A stretch of DNA of 64,000 bases from Drosophila pseudoobscura (lineage: Eukaryota; Arthropoda; Insecta; Diptera; Drosophilidae): the NCBI RefSeq assembly GCF_009870125.1, contig NC_046681.1, positions 18,737,001-18,801,000 of the forward strand, read 5' to 3'. Numbering within the stretch: the first letter of the stretch is position 1; each line of letters begins with the position of its first letter. The notes under the pieces are model-generated. The model saw nothing but the letters and a program-made list of their open reading frames with translations. It was not told the DNA's origin and ran no database searches. Shown here one piece after another: positions 23,805 to 34,901 of the stretch. The position numbers and the translations under genes were made by a program.

Positions 23805-24715
23805 ATGGAGTTTCCACATTTGGGCCAGCATTGCAGCGAGCAGACATGCAACAGATTGGGTGAGAAGCAAAAACCTCCAACCAGGAAGTAAAGGCAGACT
23901 ATTAATTCAATTAATTTGGAAAATATATTCATAGATTTCCTACCTGTCAAGTGTGACTCATGCGACAAGGTATTTTGCGCCTCCCACTACAACTACGATC
24001 GTCACAATTGTCCCGGAGCGTACAAGAAAAATGTCCAGGTGCCCATCTGTCCGCTCTGTCATGAGCCAGTGCCCACAGCGCCTGGCGTGGAACCTGACCT
24101 AACAGTTGGCCAACACATTGACAAGCAATGCAAATCGGAGAGCAAGAAAATCTATACAAACCGCTGCCATGCCAAAGGTTGTAAACGCAAGGAACTCATT
24201 CCTGTGAAATGTACACAGTGCCACTTGAACTTCTGTCTACGTCACCGTCATACCAGCGACCACGAATGCAGGCCAAATGAGCCCACGCCAGCAGCGCCCA
24301 GTGGAGCCAGTGGAGTTTTTCAATCTATATTCAAGTCATCCACTGACGCACGATCGAATGCGGCTAAAGCAGCGGAAAGTCGTCGTCAGAATAAGCCAGC
24401 AAACAACCTGTTCAACTCAAATCCCAGACCAAGACCAGTGCAGGCCGCACAAGTTCAAAATATACAGGGAAATATGGTAAGTCATCATTGAAATAGAACC
24501 ATAGTTTCGTTGCCTGAAACTAACCAATACCAAACTATATTTTGCTTCAGACTGAAGACGAGGCGCTGGCACGGGCGCTAGCCTTATCAATAATGGAACA
24601 GGATGACGCTGCGGAACTGGATCGTAACCGCCAGACACCAGCCCAGAACAACGCACCGGGTGTTACTGTGGGCGGGCAGCAATCAAATGCCAAGGACAAG
24701 TGTTCGCTGTCCTAG
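23805..24715 (+). CDS. AN1-type zinc finger protein (ZFAND2B/AIRAPL-like)
   Basis: A predicted adaptor linking the proteasome and p97 to nascent or translocating proteins at the ER. Exons are 23805-23859, 23935-24476 and 24551-24715, giving 253 residues. Two AN1 zinc fingers are present (starting EFPHLGQHCSEQTC, with CDSCDKVFC...HYNYDRHNCP, and then CHAKGCKRKELIPVKC...CLRHRHTSDHEC). A Ser/Ala/Asn-rich linker follows, then a ubiquitin-interacting motif in the last exon (EDEALARALALSI). The C-terminal CSLS is a farnesylation-type CaaX box, as in the mammalian B form and absent from the A form. From memory the D. melanogaster orthologue would be CG12795. It is convergent with COG3. Confidence 0.88.
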
Positions 24716-25055
24716 TTACAGAATCTTACGAGTACAACTCTCGACATATCCATCACTTGACCAGCAGCAAAGCAAGGAATCTGCCCCAACTACTATTAGA
24801 GAATATTCGAACTATTTGCATATTGTTATTGTTCTCGTAATGTTTTGTTGATAATTTACTTCGACTTCGTCACATTCTACGTGGTTTAGCAAAAATAAAT
24901 CAATGTTAATTCTACATTGTGTTTTTTTGGAAAGGATAAACCACAACAGGCTGCAAGACACCACTCTTATGCAGCTCTTAAACATATAAATATATTACAT
25001 GGCTTAGCTAGATAAATAGATATACATATAAGTTACATAGGGGATACATTGCAAA
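24716..25055. other. Convergent 3'UTRs (ZFAND2-like and COG3)
   Basis: A short AT-rich interval between tail-to-tail genes with an AATAAA at about 24894 on the plus strand. Nothing else is recognised. Confidence 0.55.
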
Positions 25056-28000
25056 CTATTCTGAGCTGGCCTGCGCGGATGTTGGCACTTCTAATTCAGC
25101 CACTACATTCTCTGAAGGTGTACTCTCCGCTGGAGCTGGCGCTGCTTCTGATCTAACGGCCTCCAGTTCCTCTGCCTTGGACTCTTGCAACAGCTCGGCT
25201 TTGTTGGACATTGTGCTCAGTTTTCTGCCACCTGCTGCTGCACCTTCTATTGAGGACGAGGTGCTGATTTTTCGTGCTGCTGCCGCTGCAAAACTTGCCA
25301 CTCCCTCTGCAGCCAAAATACTGGCACTGGAAAGCAAGATGGATACCTGTTCCGCAGACGGGCAGCTCGTGATGATCATATCATCTGTAGAGTAGCCGTT
25401 TGTGGTCAGTAATTGCTCCAGTTTAACAAACGATTGTATGATATTGTTCTAAAGGGTTAAAAGATTTTAAATACATTTTTTTTTTTTACTTATCCTCGAA
25501 GTTAGGACACTTACACGTATGGGGCGAAAGATTATGAATTCCGTATCACGATTGCTCAGGTAGAGTTGCATGGCTCGCTGGAGCACTGCCAGCTTGGCCT
25601 TGATCATGCGCTGCGTTTCTTGAATGATACTGCTTATCTGCTGCGGACTCGCCCAGGGGCTCTGCCTCAGAACGTAGCTTGCCTTTGGGGACGAGGACTC
25701 CGGCGTTGAGGCTGTTGTGGAGGCCGCTTGTGCCAGCAGACTCTGTGTCTTGTCCAGGAATGTGATTAAGGGGCCGATTAACATATTCACAGCATCTCTG
25801 ATGTACTTCTCGCAAACTGTCTTCAGCTGACGGTCCACCTCCTTACGAGAGTCAAGCAAATGCTCTTTTATCTGTGGTGTGCCCTCTAGCAGGAATTCGA
25901 GCAAAGCATTGTTGCTGCCCATGGAGAAAAGCTGTTTCCGCTTCTGCAGCAGTCCAAAGGCAGCGGTCTTGACTTTACTAAAGTCCAAAGATGTTTCCTT
26001 TACAGTGAAATCCACTCGGAATGGAGCAATCTGTTCCCTAAGGATCAGCAGATGTTTGATTTCGAAGAGTTCTCCGTCGATTGGCGTCTTGGCAGCTCCA
26101 ATTTTGCCACCGGCATAGGAGACACTTTGGATGCAGAGCTTTAGAGCCTCCTGTGAAAGGCCTTGGAAAATGGGCCGATCAACGCAGCGATACAAGCGGG
26201 AGAGGCAGACTAAAGTGCGGCGAACAGTCGGGTACCACATGCCATGCAAATCAGCGGGGGAATCTGAAAGAATTATTTTGATTGTTCAATTAAGATCTAC
26301 CTATTCTATTCCTTCGATGCATACTCATTTGCTTGATTCTGTAGGAATTATCAACGCTTTCTGTTTCTAAAACACTCGATACACTGGAAATAACGGAGGC
26401 GCGCGAATCCGATCTGCGCAAAGGAGTAGGCTCTTGAAGAGATAACGCAATGCTCTAAAAATTGTTTATATTGAATTATTAAATAGTTAAATCGGTTAAG
26501 TGTATAGAGCTAGGTTAATACCTCCATCATTTCCAGCTTCTCGGGATAGGCCAGGTCGCCCGATGAAGGATTAAAGTTCTGAATGTCCGACTGTAGATAC
26601 AAATGTGCACGGAATACCAAACGCTCCTGCACATCCTGCAGTAATTGATGAGCAATGGTGGCAAAGGCCTCCAGGGCGGATGCTTGTAGATAAAAAGATT
26701 GTTGACATATTATCAAATATTACAAAGTATTTCGCATTAACATACGATTTTGTTGAACATGCTCTTCAAGCATTTCAATGCGCAAGATAGAGCAGATCTC
26801 GGCCAGCGTTTCCAAATGATTAATGTGTATGATGAAGGGCCGCAATGTATCATAAAGAATAGTACACAAGCCTTCTAGATAAACGCTGAAAACAAGGACA
26901 TGATCAATCCTGAATCGATTCTAATTTAGACAAACTCACGTCAGGTGTGGCGCGCCTGTACTAAAGAACTGGTAAAACAAACGCTGCTCGTCCTGACACA
27001 CATGCACGAGAAATCCGCATGCACTCCGCGTCAACGAGCAATGGTCTCCTTTGTGGGCCGTTTTAACATTCTGTATCGAAAGGTTCACTGCTGGCGACAT
27101 CACACTGGCACGCTGAGCCAAGTAATGCTGCTGCAAGTCGGTCATTAGCTGGGTATAGTCGTTGCTGTGCTCCAGACGAGTCTCAATCAGTTGGACCACT
27201 CGTTTAACCTTCGCTGCTGCTGTTTGATACTTCCCATAATACAAGGCGAAGGCAGCATCCGGTGCTTGCAGGGCGCTAGATGAATCAGTTGCGCTATTCT
27301 TGGGATGCAGTGTAGCCTCCGTGGCCTGATTGATCACGCTGGTGACATAGTTTCGCACCAGGCCAGAGGCCTTTGCCAAGCATTGTCTATACTTCACATT
27401 GTAGGTGGCGGCGTCTTTAAATTTGGGCTAGAATAGGGTGCAAATAAACATGTAGCTTGTTGAAGATGAGCTTAAAGTGGGCTGTGTTTAAAGTCTTACA
27501 TTTTCCTCTATGTAGTTCAAGCATTCATCAATTTTATTTAAGCATTCCCGGAACGCTTCGCTGGCCACTGATAACGTAGGACTTTGAAGTCGTTGATTCA
27601 GCAGCTCAACTTGACTGAAATAATGCAAACGTCGTTGAATTTCATTGCTCAGATCCTGGAGCTTCTCCTGCTCATCGATCAACTGTTCGCTGGCCGTGTT
27701 CAAGGCACTCGTCTTTTGCGACACAAACTCGTACTCGTCGGAGAGGGCCCCCAAACGATCCATGGCTACCGAGATTTGGCCAAGCATGTGGGAGCACTCC
27801 GCCTTGCGCTGCTCCAACTGCTGCAGATATTTGTGATAAACCGCATCGCCACGTTGCTCGATCTCAGCGTTGACGTCTACAAACCAGAGCAGGAAATCGT
27901 TGGTGTTCTGAAGGCCCTCGGCAGGCAGTTCTATATCGTCAGTACTCTTTGTTGGCGCGCCCTCTGTGTTAGCCTCGTCTGATGGCTCTGCTGTCGTAGG

Positions 28001-28239
28001 AGTGGTCCCTACCGGCAACTATCAACAAAGATGAGTCTTATCAATTTGTTCGCACTTGCGACAAGCACACTTACCGATGGTCCGCTGTCTCGCCACAGAT
28101 TTGCGAAGACATCCAAATGTTCCTCCTGCTGGACACTGAGCGCCGCCAGGGGATCGGTCTTGGACTCCCATTGCATCAGGCGGTTGCGAATTTTCCGTAA
28201 ATTCTCATTCTCGCTTTGTGCTGTGGCGACGTCATCCAT
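25056..28239 (-). CDS. Cog3: Conserved oligomeric Golgi complex subunit 3
   Basis: A lobe A subunit of the COG tethering complex for intra-Golgi retrograde vesicles. Eight exons on the minus strand are 28239-28075, 28018-27500, 27427-26940, 26885-26746, 26682-26522, 26454-26325, 26263-25515 and 25448-25056, all GT-AG and in phase, giving 914 residues, near the size expected for fly Cog3. The N-terminal coiled coil (about residues 60-220) matches the COG3/Sec34 domain, with motifs [17 protein letters not shown] and [14 protein letters not shown]. The helical C-terminal part includes FSTGAPHLT and [18 protein letters not shown], and a Ser/Ala-rich tail follows. It is head-to-head with Sec5. Confidence 0.93.
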
Positions 28240-28594
28240 TTTTCTTCAGCAGCGGACTTCTTCAGCTGTTTCTAGAGCTAGAGCTGACATCGATGTTTTT
28301 GCTCCGAAATCGATGTTTTTAGTCATATACTTTTATTCGCCCCAAATTAGTGGCAAACAAAGATTTAATGTTCCTGGAGCTTCTGAAAAGATATTCAGTT
28401 AAGATTGCAAGACCTCTTGTTTTTTTTTTTTGTAAATTCTCTAATAAAAAACAGAAAACAAACAAATTGAAGCTTTGCAACACTGTCCTTAGGGGTTAGT
28501 TAACACTGAGCTACAATAAAACTTTGGAAATTTATTTCCTTTGGCGTTTTTGTTGCCAAATTTTAAGCCACTTCCACCGGTCATATAGCTCACC
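28240..28594. promoter_or_regulatory. Bidirectional promoter interval Cog3/Sec5
   Basis: 355 bases separate the two divergent ATGs. Two ATCGAT-centred words (at about 28290 and 28311, 'atcgatgttttt' repeated directly) resemble half of the DRE (TATCGATA), a typical housekeeping element. The division into two promoters is inferred. Confidence 0.5.
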
Positions 28595-31476
28595 ATGGCC
28601 CCACAACCGGTGGTAACAGGACTGTCTCCAAAAGAGGGTCCTCCTGGTACTCGCGTCATCATTCGAGGCGAATTTCTGGGCACTCGAGTGCAAGACCTAA
28701 TTGGTAGGCGTAGACGGACATCGACACCACCACATCGAGCTGGTTTTATCGTAATTTTCCACTTTTTCCAGGTCTAAAGATTTGCGGCTCCGACTGTCTG
28801 CTGTCTGCGGAATGGAAATCGTCCAACAAAATTATAGCACGCACCGGCCCGGCCAAGGGAAAGGGTGACATCATAGTGACCACTCTAAGCGGCGGAGTGG
28901 GTACGTCGACAGTTCAGTTCCGTGCCTATCACGAAACCATCGGTCCGCTGAAGGAGTCTGCTGTATGGATTGAAGAGTCGCCTTCCCAAAACTTTGCCTG
29001 GGGAAGACGAACCCTGACTCAGTCGGGGCTAACGCAGGAGGATCCTCTGGGGCTATCCATCGAAGGCAATGAACAGAAGATCCCAGAAGATCTGCGAGAT
29101 TTGTTTCCCGAGGCCTGTGGCGATCTATCGCAGGAGCACTTTTCGCCTTCTTGGTTCCTGCTGGAAAATCATTTGGCCACATCCTTTGAAGACCTCAAGG
29201 CAGGCTTGGCATATCTGAAGCGTAAGGTGGAGAGTCAGAAGGAGGGACAGTTGTCGTTCCTCAAATCCAACGCGGGCTCTGTCATTGACCAGCTGGACAC
29301 GCTGATGAATATACGGGACAAGCTGCAAGAGGATCTCAAACTGCATGGAACAGAACCGCTGAACATTCTGGAAGCGTCCATAGAGAGTGAGAGTGAAGTG
29401 TCTCTGGCACGATTGCGATTCTAAAGCGTTCCTTTTCTCTTTTCAGACTCAATTACCGAGTCGCAGAAGATCTTCACAGATGTCTTGGTGCGTAAGGAGA
29501 AGGCAGACTCCACTCGATCCGTCTTGTTCGCTCTGTCCAGGCACAAGTTTCTCTTCTGCCTGCCTAATGCGGTGGATCGGCGAGCAAAGGCGGGCGAATA
29601 TGACATAGTGGTCAATGACTACTCACGCGCCAAGAACCTGTTTGGCAAGACTGAGATTCCCATATTCCGGAAGGTGCTGGAAGAGGTCGATCAGCGTATT
29701 CTTTCCATACGGAAGCAGCTTCACGAGAAGGTGGTCAAGATGCCTCAAAGCGTGGACCAGCAGAAGAAGTTAATAAAGGCCTTGACCAGCCTGGAGCTCC
29801 AGCAGAGTGGCACGCCCATTGGAGATAAGCTGCGGAACATAGATCCTGCATGGGATGCCATTGAGGCCAGAGCCAAGTATCTGGAGGCTACTTTCCGGCA
29901 AACATTCGAGCAGCATGCCAACAAAGATGCAGCCGGCACGCCGGAGAAGTCCAAGAGTCGTGACCGTGATCGTGATCCCAGCCAGGCGCCAAGTCGTGTC
30001 AACTTTTGCGAGGAGCTCTGCGACATTGCCGCATCTCAGTTGCCGGATTTGTGGCGTCTGGGCCAGCTTTACTTCACAGGAGAGCTCCGGGGTCCCCACG
30101 ATCCAAAGCCCGGTGATTTCAAGAAAATGATTCTCAACGCGATTGAGAAATTTTGCGTGTATCTGCGACTGGCCATACTCATAGCCGGTGATCAGCGTGC
30201 ATTGCGCCAGTCCAGCGGCCTGAGCTGGTCGATTGGCTCCGCCTCGGCCACACATCAGTTCCTCCCGTGGATTCCTCAATGTCTTCGCTATACGAGAATT
30301 GCCTATGCCACCCTAATTGGCCTGGATTTGCCCTCCGATGCCCTGGACATCATTCAGAAACTTATCGACGAGGTCCGGCTCTTCTGTTTCTCCATCATCT
30401 TCAAACGCTCCACAGACCGTTGCAAGAAGCTGGGCAGCCAGGAGACCTGGGAGCTGGGTGTAGAAGATTATCCCGGTGCAACCATTCTGCCCGCCGCCCT
30501 GGAGGCACTTCTCGTGGAAACGCTGGATGAGGTGCAGTCGGTTTGCATGCAGCCAGAGTCCCGGGAGGGAAATCTGCTTGAGCCGCAGTCAGATGGACAA
30601 CGTGAGGTGTCGCAGCGCCTGCAGGAATTTCTCTCCACCTTCAGTGCGGTTATTGAGGAGCTGGCCTTTCAGTCCCACGACGAGGAGACGCCCACGCACA
30701 ACGTCTCCCAGCTGTTGGGCTTTCCCAATGCCCAGCAGCTGGACTCTGTAGCCAGTGGTGGAGCAGCGGTCACCTGGGAGCAGCGTATGCTCTGTTGCCT
30801 GGCCAATTATGCCTACTGCAACAAGAGCTTTTTCCCCCACATCGGAGACGTGTTCGTTCGCTACGGCTATCCCTTGCCGACGCTGGCTATTGAGACGTCG
30901 CGCTATACGGTGAACCAGCTGTTCACCAACCTGCTGGAGGAGTATGTGGAGCACAAGGGCGATCCGCTGGTGGGCACCATTGAGCCGTCGATGTACCTGG
31001 GTCGCTTTCAGTGGGATCACGAGATGGAGATTGGTCAGCTGCGACCCTATGCCCATGAATGCTGCGATAACCTCGTCGGCGTCTACTCGGAGATCTACAG
31101 CATCTCCCCAGCCCTGCTACGCCCCATCCTGGAGTCCATTGTTCAGACCATATCTGAGGAGCTGGCTCGCCTAATGAGCTGCGTGCAGCGCTTCAGCTTT
31201 ACGGGTGCCATACAGGCCCACGTGGACATCCGCCTACTGAGGGATGCCCTCGAATGCTATGCGAATGAGACAGCCAAGTAAGTGTTTCTCTTGATTCCGA
31301 TTTACCTGGCATTCATTTCAATTTGTACTTTCTACAGAAACTACTTCATGGAGGCACTGGAGGCGATCAATCCTCCGCTGAATGTCGAACAGAAGCGCAA
31401 GGCAGACGAGATCCTGGAGCGTGTGAAGCGGAATATGAGACTGCAGTTGCTCTGCTTCACCATTAAAGAGCCCTAG
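28595..31476 (+). CDS. Sec5: Exocyst complex component Sec5
   Basis: An exocyst subunit for tethering secretory vesicles to the plasma membrane. Exons are 28595-28703, 28772-29386, 29447-31277 and 31338-31476, in phase, giving 897 residues as expected for fly Sec5. The N-terminal IPT/TIG domain is clear (PVVTGLSPKEGPPGTRVIIR, GLKICGSDCLLSAEWKS, IIARTGPAKGKGDIIV); this is the fold that binds Ral GTPase in mammals. The remainder is the helical rod (FSPSWFLLENHLATSFEDLK, and a large exon ending in RDALECYANETAK). The start codon lies directly before the TIG domain. It is convergent with the TULIP gene 169 bases away. Confidence 0.95.
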
Positions 31477-31644
31477 GGAGGAGGACATTCCACTCTACAG
31501 TCTGCACTCTACACTCTCCACTCTGCATTCAATGTAGATAGCCCTGTGCAGATTAGACTTGTGATTCCCGATTGGTCAGTTGAAAGGGATATAAATCTTT
31601 ATTCAATTGCAGATATTATATTGATTTCTAAAGGAAACCGCTTT

Positions 31645-33114
31645 TTAAATTTTAAAATCGAAAGTAAAGTTGCTGCCTTCCGTTTCGTACTTGTGAGCCA
31701 GCTGCTTGATGGCCTGCTCCACATCGATGGTGTTGAATTTCTCCTGAACCCGCTGCTTGATGGGATTCTCGATGGCATCCATGATCTGGTAGCGCAGCAA
31801 ATTGGGCACCACATTCACCGCAAACTCCATCACATAGTCCAAGGTGCCGGCGCCATCGCATCTCACTTGGATATTGCCCATGTCGAACTGGAGGTCGGTG
31901 ATCTGCGGACGCTGTCGGGTGTCCAGGGACTGACTGACGCCCACAGTGGCGCGAATATGTTGCACAGTAAACTGTACGTGACCGACACGGGTCATCATGC
32001 CCAGCCCCATCTCCCATTGGCCGGCTCCAGTCACCTGCTGGGTGCCCACCTGAAACACCAGCGACACTGTCTTATTGGCCATGAGGGCCGTTATGTTGCC
32101 GACACGATAGAAGCTGGAGATGCCGTGGATCCAGGTGTGCGATAGCTGCACGCTAAACACTCCCATAGTGCGATTCATGTCCGGTAGGTGATACGGATCG
32201 TAGCCCATCTGGCGCACCACCTTACGGCCCTCAGCAATGGCGCTGTCCAAGGGCGTGATGGAGTTCGGCAGACGGCGATCTCCCATGCTCGTTTTGATCA
32301 TTGTATCGATCTCGCTGCGCAGCTGCTTGTCGGCCTCCTGCAGCATAAATGGCTTCATCGCATCAAAGACAAGATTGGGGGCAGAGTTGACCATGCCCTG
32401 GAAGAGGGATCCCATGAAACCAAGGTTTTGGAAATCCATTGCCATGTCCCTGAAGGTAATGTCTATCTTGATGCGATCTGTGGTTAGGTGGCCGTCACGT
32501 TCCACAGCCAGGAAGGCCGTGGCCTCTGCATACACATTCTTAAGGATCACCGTAAAGGGTCCCTGGGCGCGTGAGATCCAGCTGGCCAGATTGTACTTGC
32601 CCTTAACCAACATCTCATCCAATTGAACGCCACCCTTAATCTGCAAAGATAAGTGTTTTACGGATTTCTCTTCGATTTAGTTTGATTTGCTCTCACCTTC
32701 ATCGACTTTAGGTCCGCATCCACGGTGTCTATACGGAACTTGGACAGACCGTAGGCCTTCACCTCCTTCATATCCAGATTGCCGAAGCCCATGTTCTTCT
32801 TGACATCGGGCACGTCTATAGGATCGGGTATGGGCACACCAGGCAGGCCCAACGGATCCGACTGCTTGAAGTGTTCGAGAACCGCCTCGACCTGCGCAGC
32901 CATGCGATTCTGCGTCGCCTCAATGTTATGTTCTTCATCCGTTTCGCCTGCTTCCTGCTCGACGATAGCTGCTTCAAAGCATGGACAAAGGTCACAAGTG
33001 GCAGATGAAGCACAAGGGACAAGCACAGCACTCACCGTCGACCTCCTGGGGCTGGGTCTGTGCCTGGCACATCAGCAATCCCACGAGCAAAAACCCTATC
33101 AGTGGCTTCATCAT
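31645..33114 (-). CDS. Secreted TULIP-fold (JHBP / group 7 allergen-like) protein
   Basis: Exons on the minus strand are 33114-33036, 32968-32697 and 32640-31645, giving 448 residues. A signal peptide (MMKPLIGFLLVGLLMCQAQT) is followed by two lipid-binding TULIP-like modules: residues about 60-240 (MGFGNLDMKEVKAYGLSKF) and 250-448 (ending KYETEGSNFTFDFKI). Helix/strand alternation of the 'GxxxVxxxNVYAEATAFLAV' kind is typical of insect JH-binding and takeout-related proteins. The second module is unusual for single-domain takeout, so group 7 mite allergen-like is the better label. The expected D. melanogaster match is CG3246. Several GATA words upstream (about 33130-33320) would suit gut or fat-body expression. 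The ligand is unknown. Confidence 0.8.
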
Positions 33115-33620
33115 TTCTAGATTGTCTTGAACTTTTGCTTATCAGTATCAGTCAGTGAGAAATTAAGAGGAAACGCGCCAGCCTCCACTCGGCACTCAGT
33201 ACTCGGACAGCGTACTCGACTTGACTCGGGACAAACACGCACTGAGTTGTTAATCAAGAGATAATGATGAGCCAGTAGCAGCAGGCAGACAGCAGCAGCA
33301 TCACAGCTTAGCTTATCTAAGGGCGACTCTCGGAACGGAGCGGAGCGGCTGATTGAACTCTGAATTGAGATTGAGTGAGTAATCTGTGAGCGACGACACC
33401 ACAAATGAGCACAGAGAGCCGAGCCGAGCCGACCGGAAACGGTCTGGCACTTTGACAGATGCCGCGAGAGAGAGGTTCATCGGACTCCCTGCCTCCACTC
33501 AAAGCTGTTACCAGTCCTATTCCAAAAAGACTCATGTGTTGCTTTCATAAATATTTTACATACATATATTGGTTTCGCATATTTTGAATTTATATGTTAT
33601 GCATTACATATTATATGGCT
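33115..33620. other. TULIP gene promoter side / msl-2 downstream flank
   Basis: Contains repeated AGCCGAGCCG-type words near 33415-33430 and several GATA/TTATC words. The end of the msl-2 transcript should fall at its right side, just beyond the SXL array. No gene is seen. Confidence 0.4.
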
Positions 33621-33635
33621 TAGTTAATATTTAGT

Positions 33636-33787
33636 TTCACGTGCTCAAAAAAAATTCATGCTCAAAAAAAGTTTCTTAATCTATGAAAAAAAATTGTACT
33701 TAAGCTATGAAAAAAAATGTACTTAAAATATGAAAAAAATTGCACTTAAGCTATGAAAAAAAATTGTACCTAAGCTATGAAAAAAAA
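33636..33787 (-). promoter_or_regulatory. msl-2: msl-2 3'UTR SXL/UNR repression element (seven U-tracts)
   Basis: Read on the minus strand there are seven U7-U8 tracts, at 33787-33780, 33763-33756, 33739-33733, 33717-33710, 33693-33686, 33670-33664 and 33654-33647. The last is followed immediately by GAGCACGUGAA (33646-33636), the sequence that SXL and UNR bind together in D. melanogaster msl-2; the tract before it is followed by the variant GAGCAUGAA. The upstream five tracts sit in a 23-24-nt repeat of the UUUCAUAGCUUAAGUACAA type. In flies this element blocks msl-2 translation in females. Confidence 0.85.
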
Positions 33788-34259
33788 GGTTTTTGTTTTG
33801 TTTTTGGGCTAACAGCAGCCGCAGTTGGAGCAAAGCATTACAATATTTTACCATTCGTTGTTCGTTGAACGAAAAAGAACATTTTTGGTGCATGTATGAC
33901 TATTGCTTTGCCCTTAACTTAAAAATTTAGATCTTATTGCCAGCGGCGGCTGCCAACGATTGCTGTACAAATATTATTCATTGCTATAAGCATTACGAGA
34001 TGGGAGCCTCAGAAGGATATTTCTGAGCGGCACACAAAGACCGGCCCCTAAGGCGATCTCCCTATGGGGTGCATACATATTATGTACATTTGCATCGCTT
34101 AATGCTAGATGAAATTCTGCATAGTATGGTAAGGGATTCGAACCTTACCGTATACACAAAGTTGAAAAGCACTCACAAATTGTGGCAGGAACCAAACAAA
34201 TTGAGTGGATTTGCGTATTTAAAACGCTGAAACAATTGGGAGAATAAATACATTCAAAT

Positions 34260-34860
34260 GAAAGCATTCATCCTTGCAAAATATCAAGACATGTGATACA
34301 GAGCTTGATTTGGACAGTTTACCCCTTTTGCAGGGTAAACAAAGCAGATTAAAGATATCAGGACATGTGATACAGATACAGTATACCCTTTTAGAGCTCG
34401 CGCACGCTCTAGCTTAAAGATGAGCGGAAAGCGGAACAGAACTGAAGAGGCTGCTATGAGCTTATTTAACCAGCTATCATCGGTTTCTATTAAACTATTA
34501 TTGGAGTTTAAGAACTATCTCAACGCAATGTTGCATAGTATATTTTTTGCCAATTGGCGAATGTTTTGGTGGAATCGGGTGGATTGTATGAAAAATTATC
34601 TTTTTCAAGATAATCAGCCCAATTACATCGTTTCTATTTGTGTAATTACATGTTTATACAAAAACAAACATGCTTGATCGATCAAACAAAGCTGAGCTTA
34701 TTTTGGCGAGCTTTCTGAGTTTTCAACTCCGCCTTCAGCTAGAATGTGGCGGCGTCCTTAGGGTAACCGTTACAGCAGATAACAAATACCTGATATCTGA
34801 TACGAAACTAGACTTCACACAGTATACCCCTTGCAACGGGGTATTTACATATATACAAGA
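34260..34860. repeat. Repeat fragments within the msl-2 3' region
   Basis: Two direct copies of 'gacatgtgatacaga' (about 34288 and 34358) and two palindromes of the TACCC-TTGCA-GGGTA type (34318-34339 and 34824-34844) suggest non-autonomous element remnants inside the msl-2 3'UTR. No open frame of interest is present. Confidence 0.5.
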
Positions 34861-34901
34861 ACGTGCTAAAAAAAAAGTTTTATCAATATCCCGCCCGTTT
34901 C

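Noticed and set aside
34128-34149. tRNA T-arm-like hairpin (GATTCGAAC core)
   Set aside because: The stem is a simple 7-bp hairpin with no acceptor, D or anticodon arm at the right spacing on either strand.
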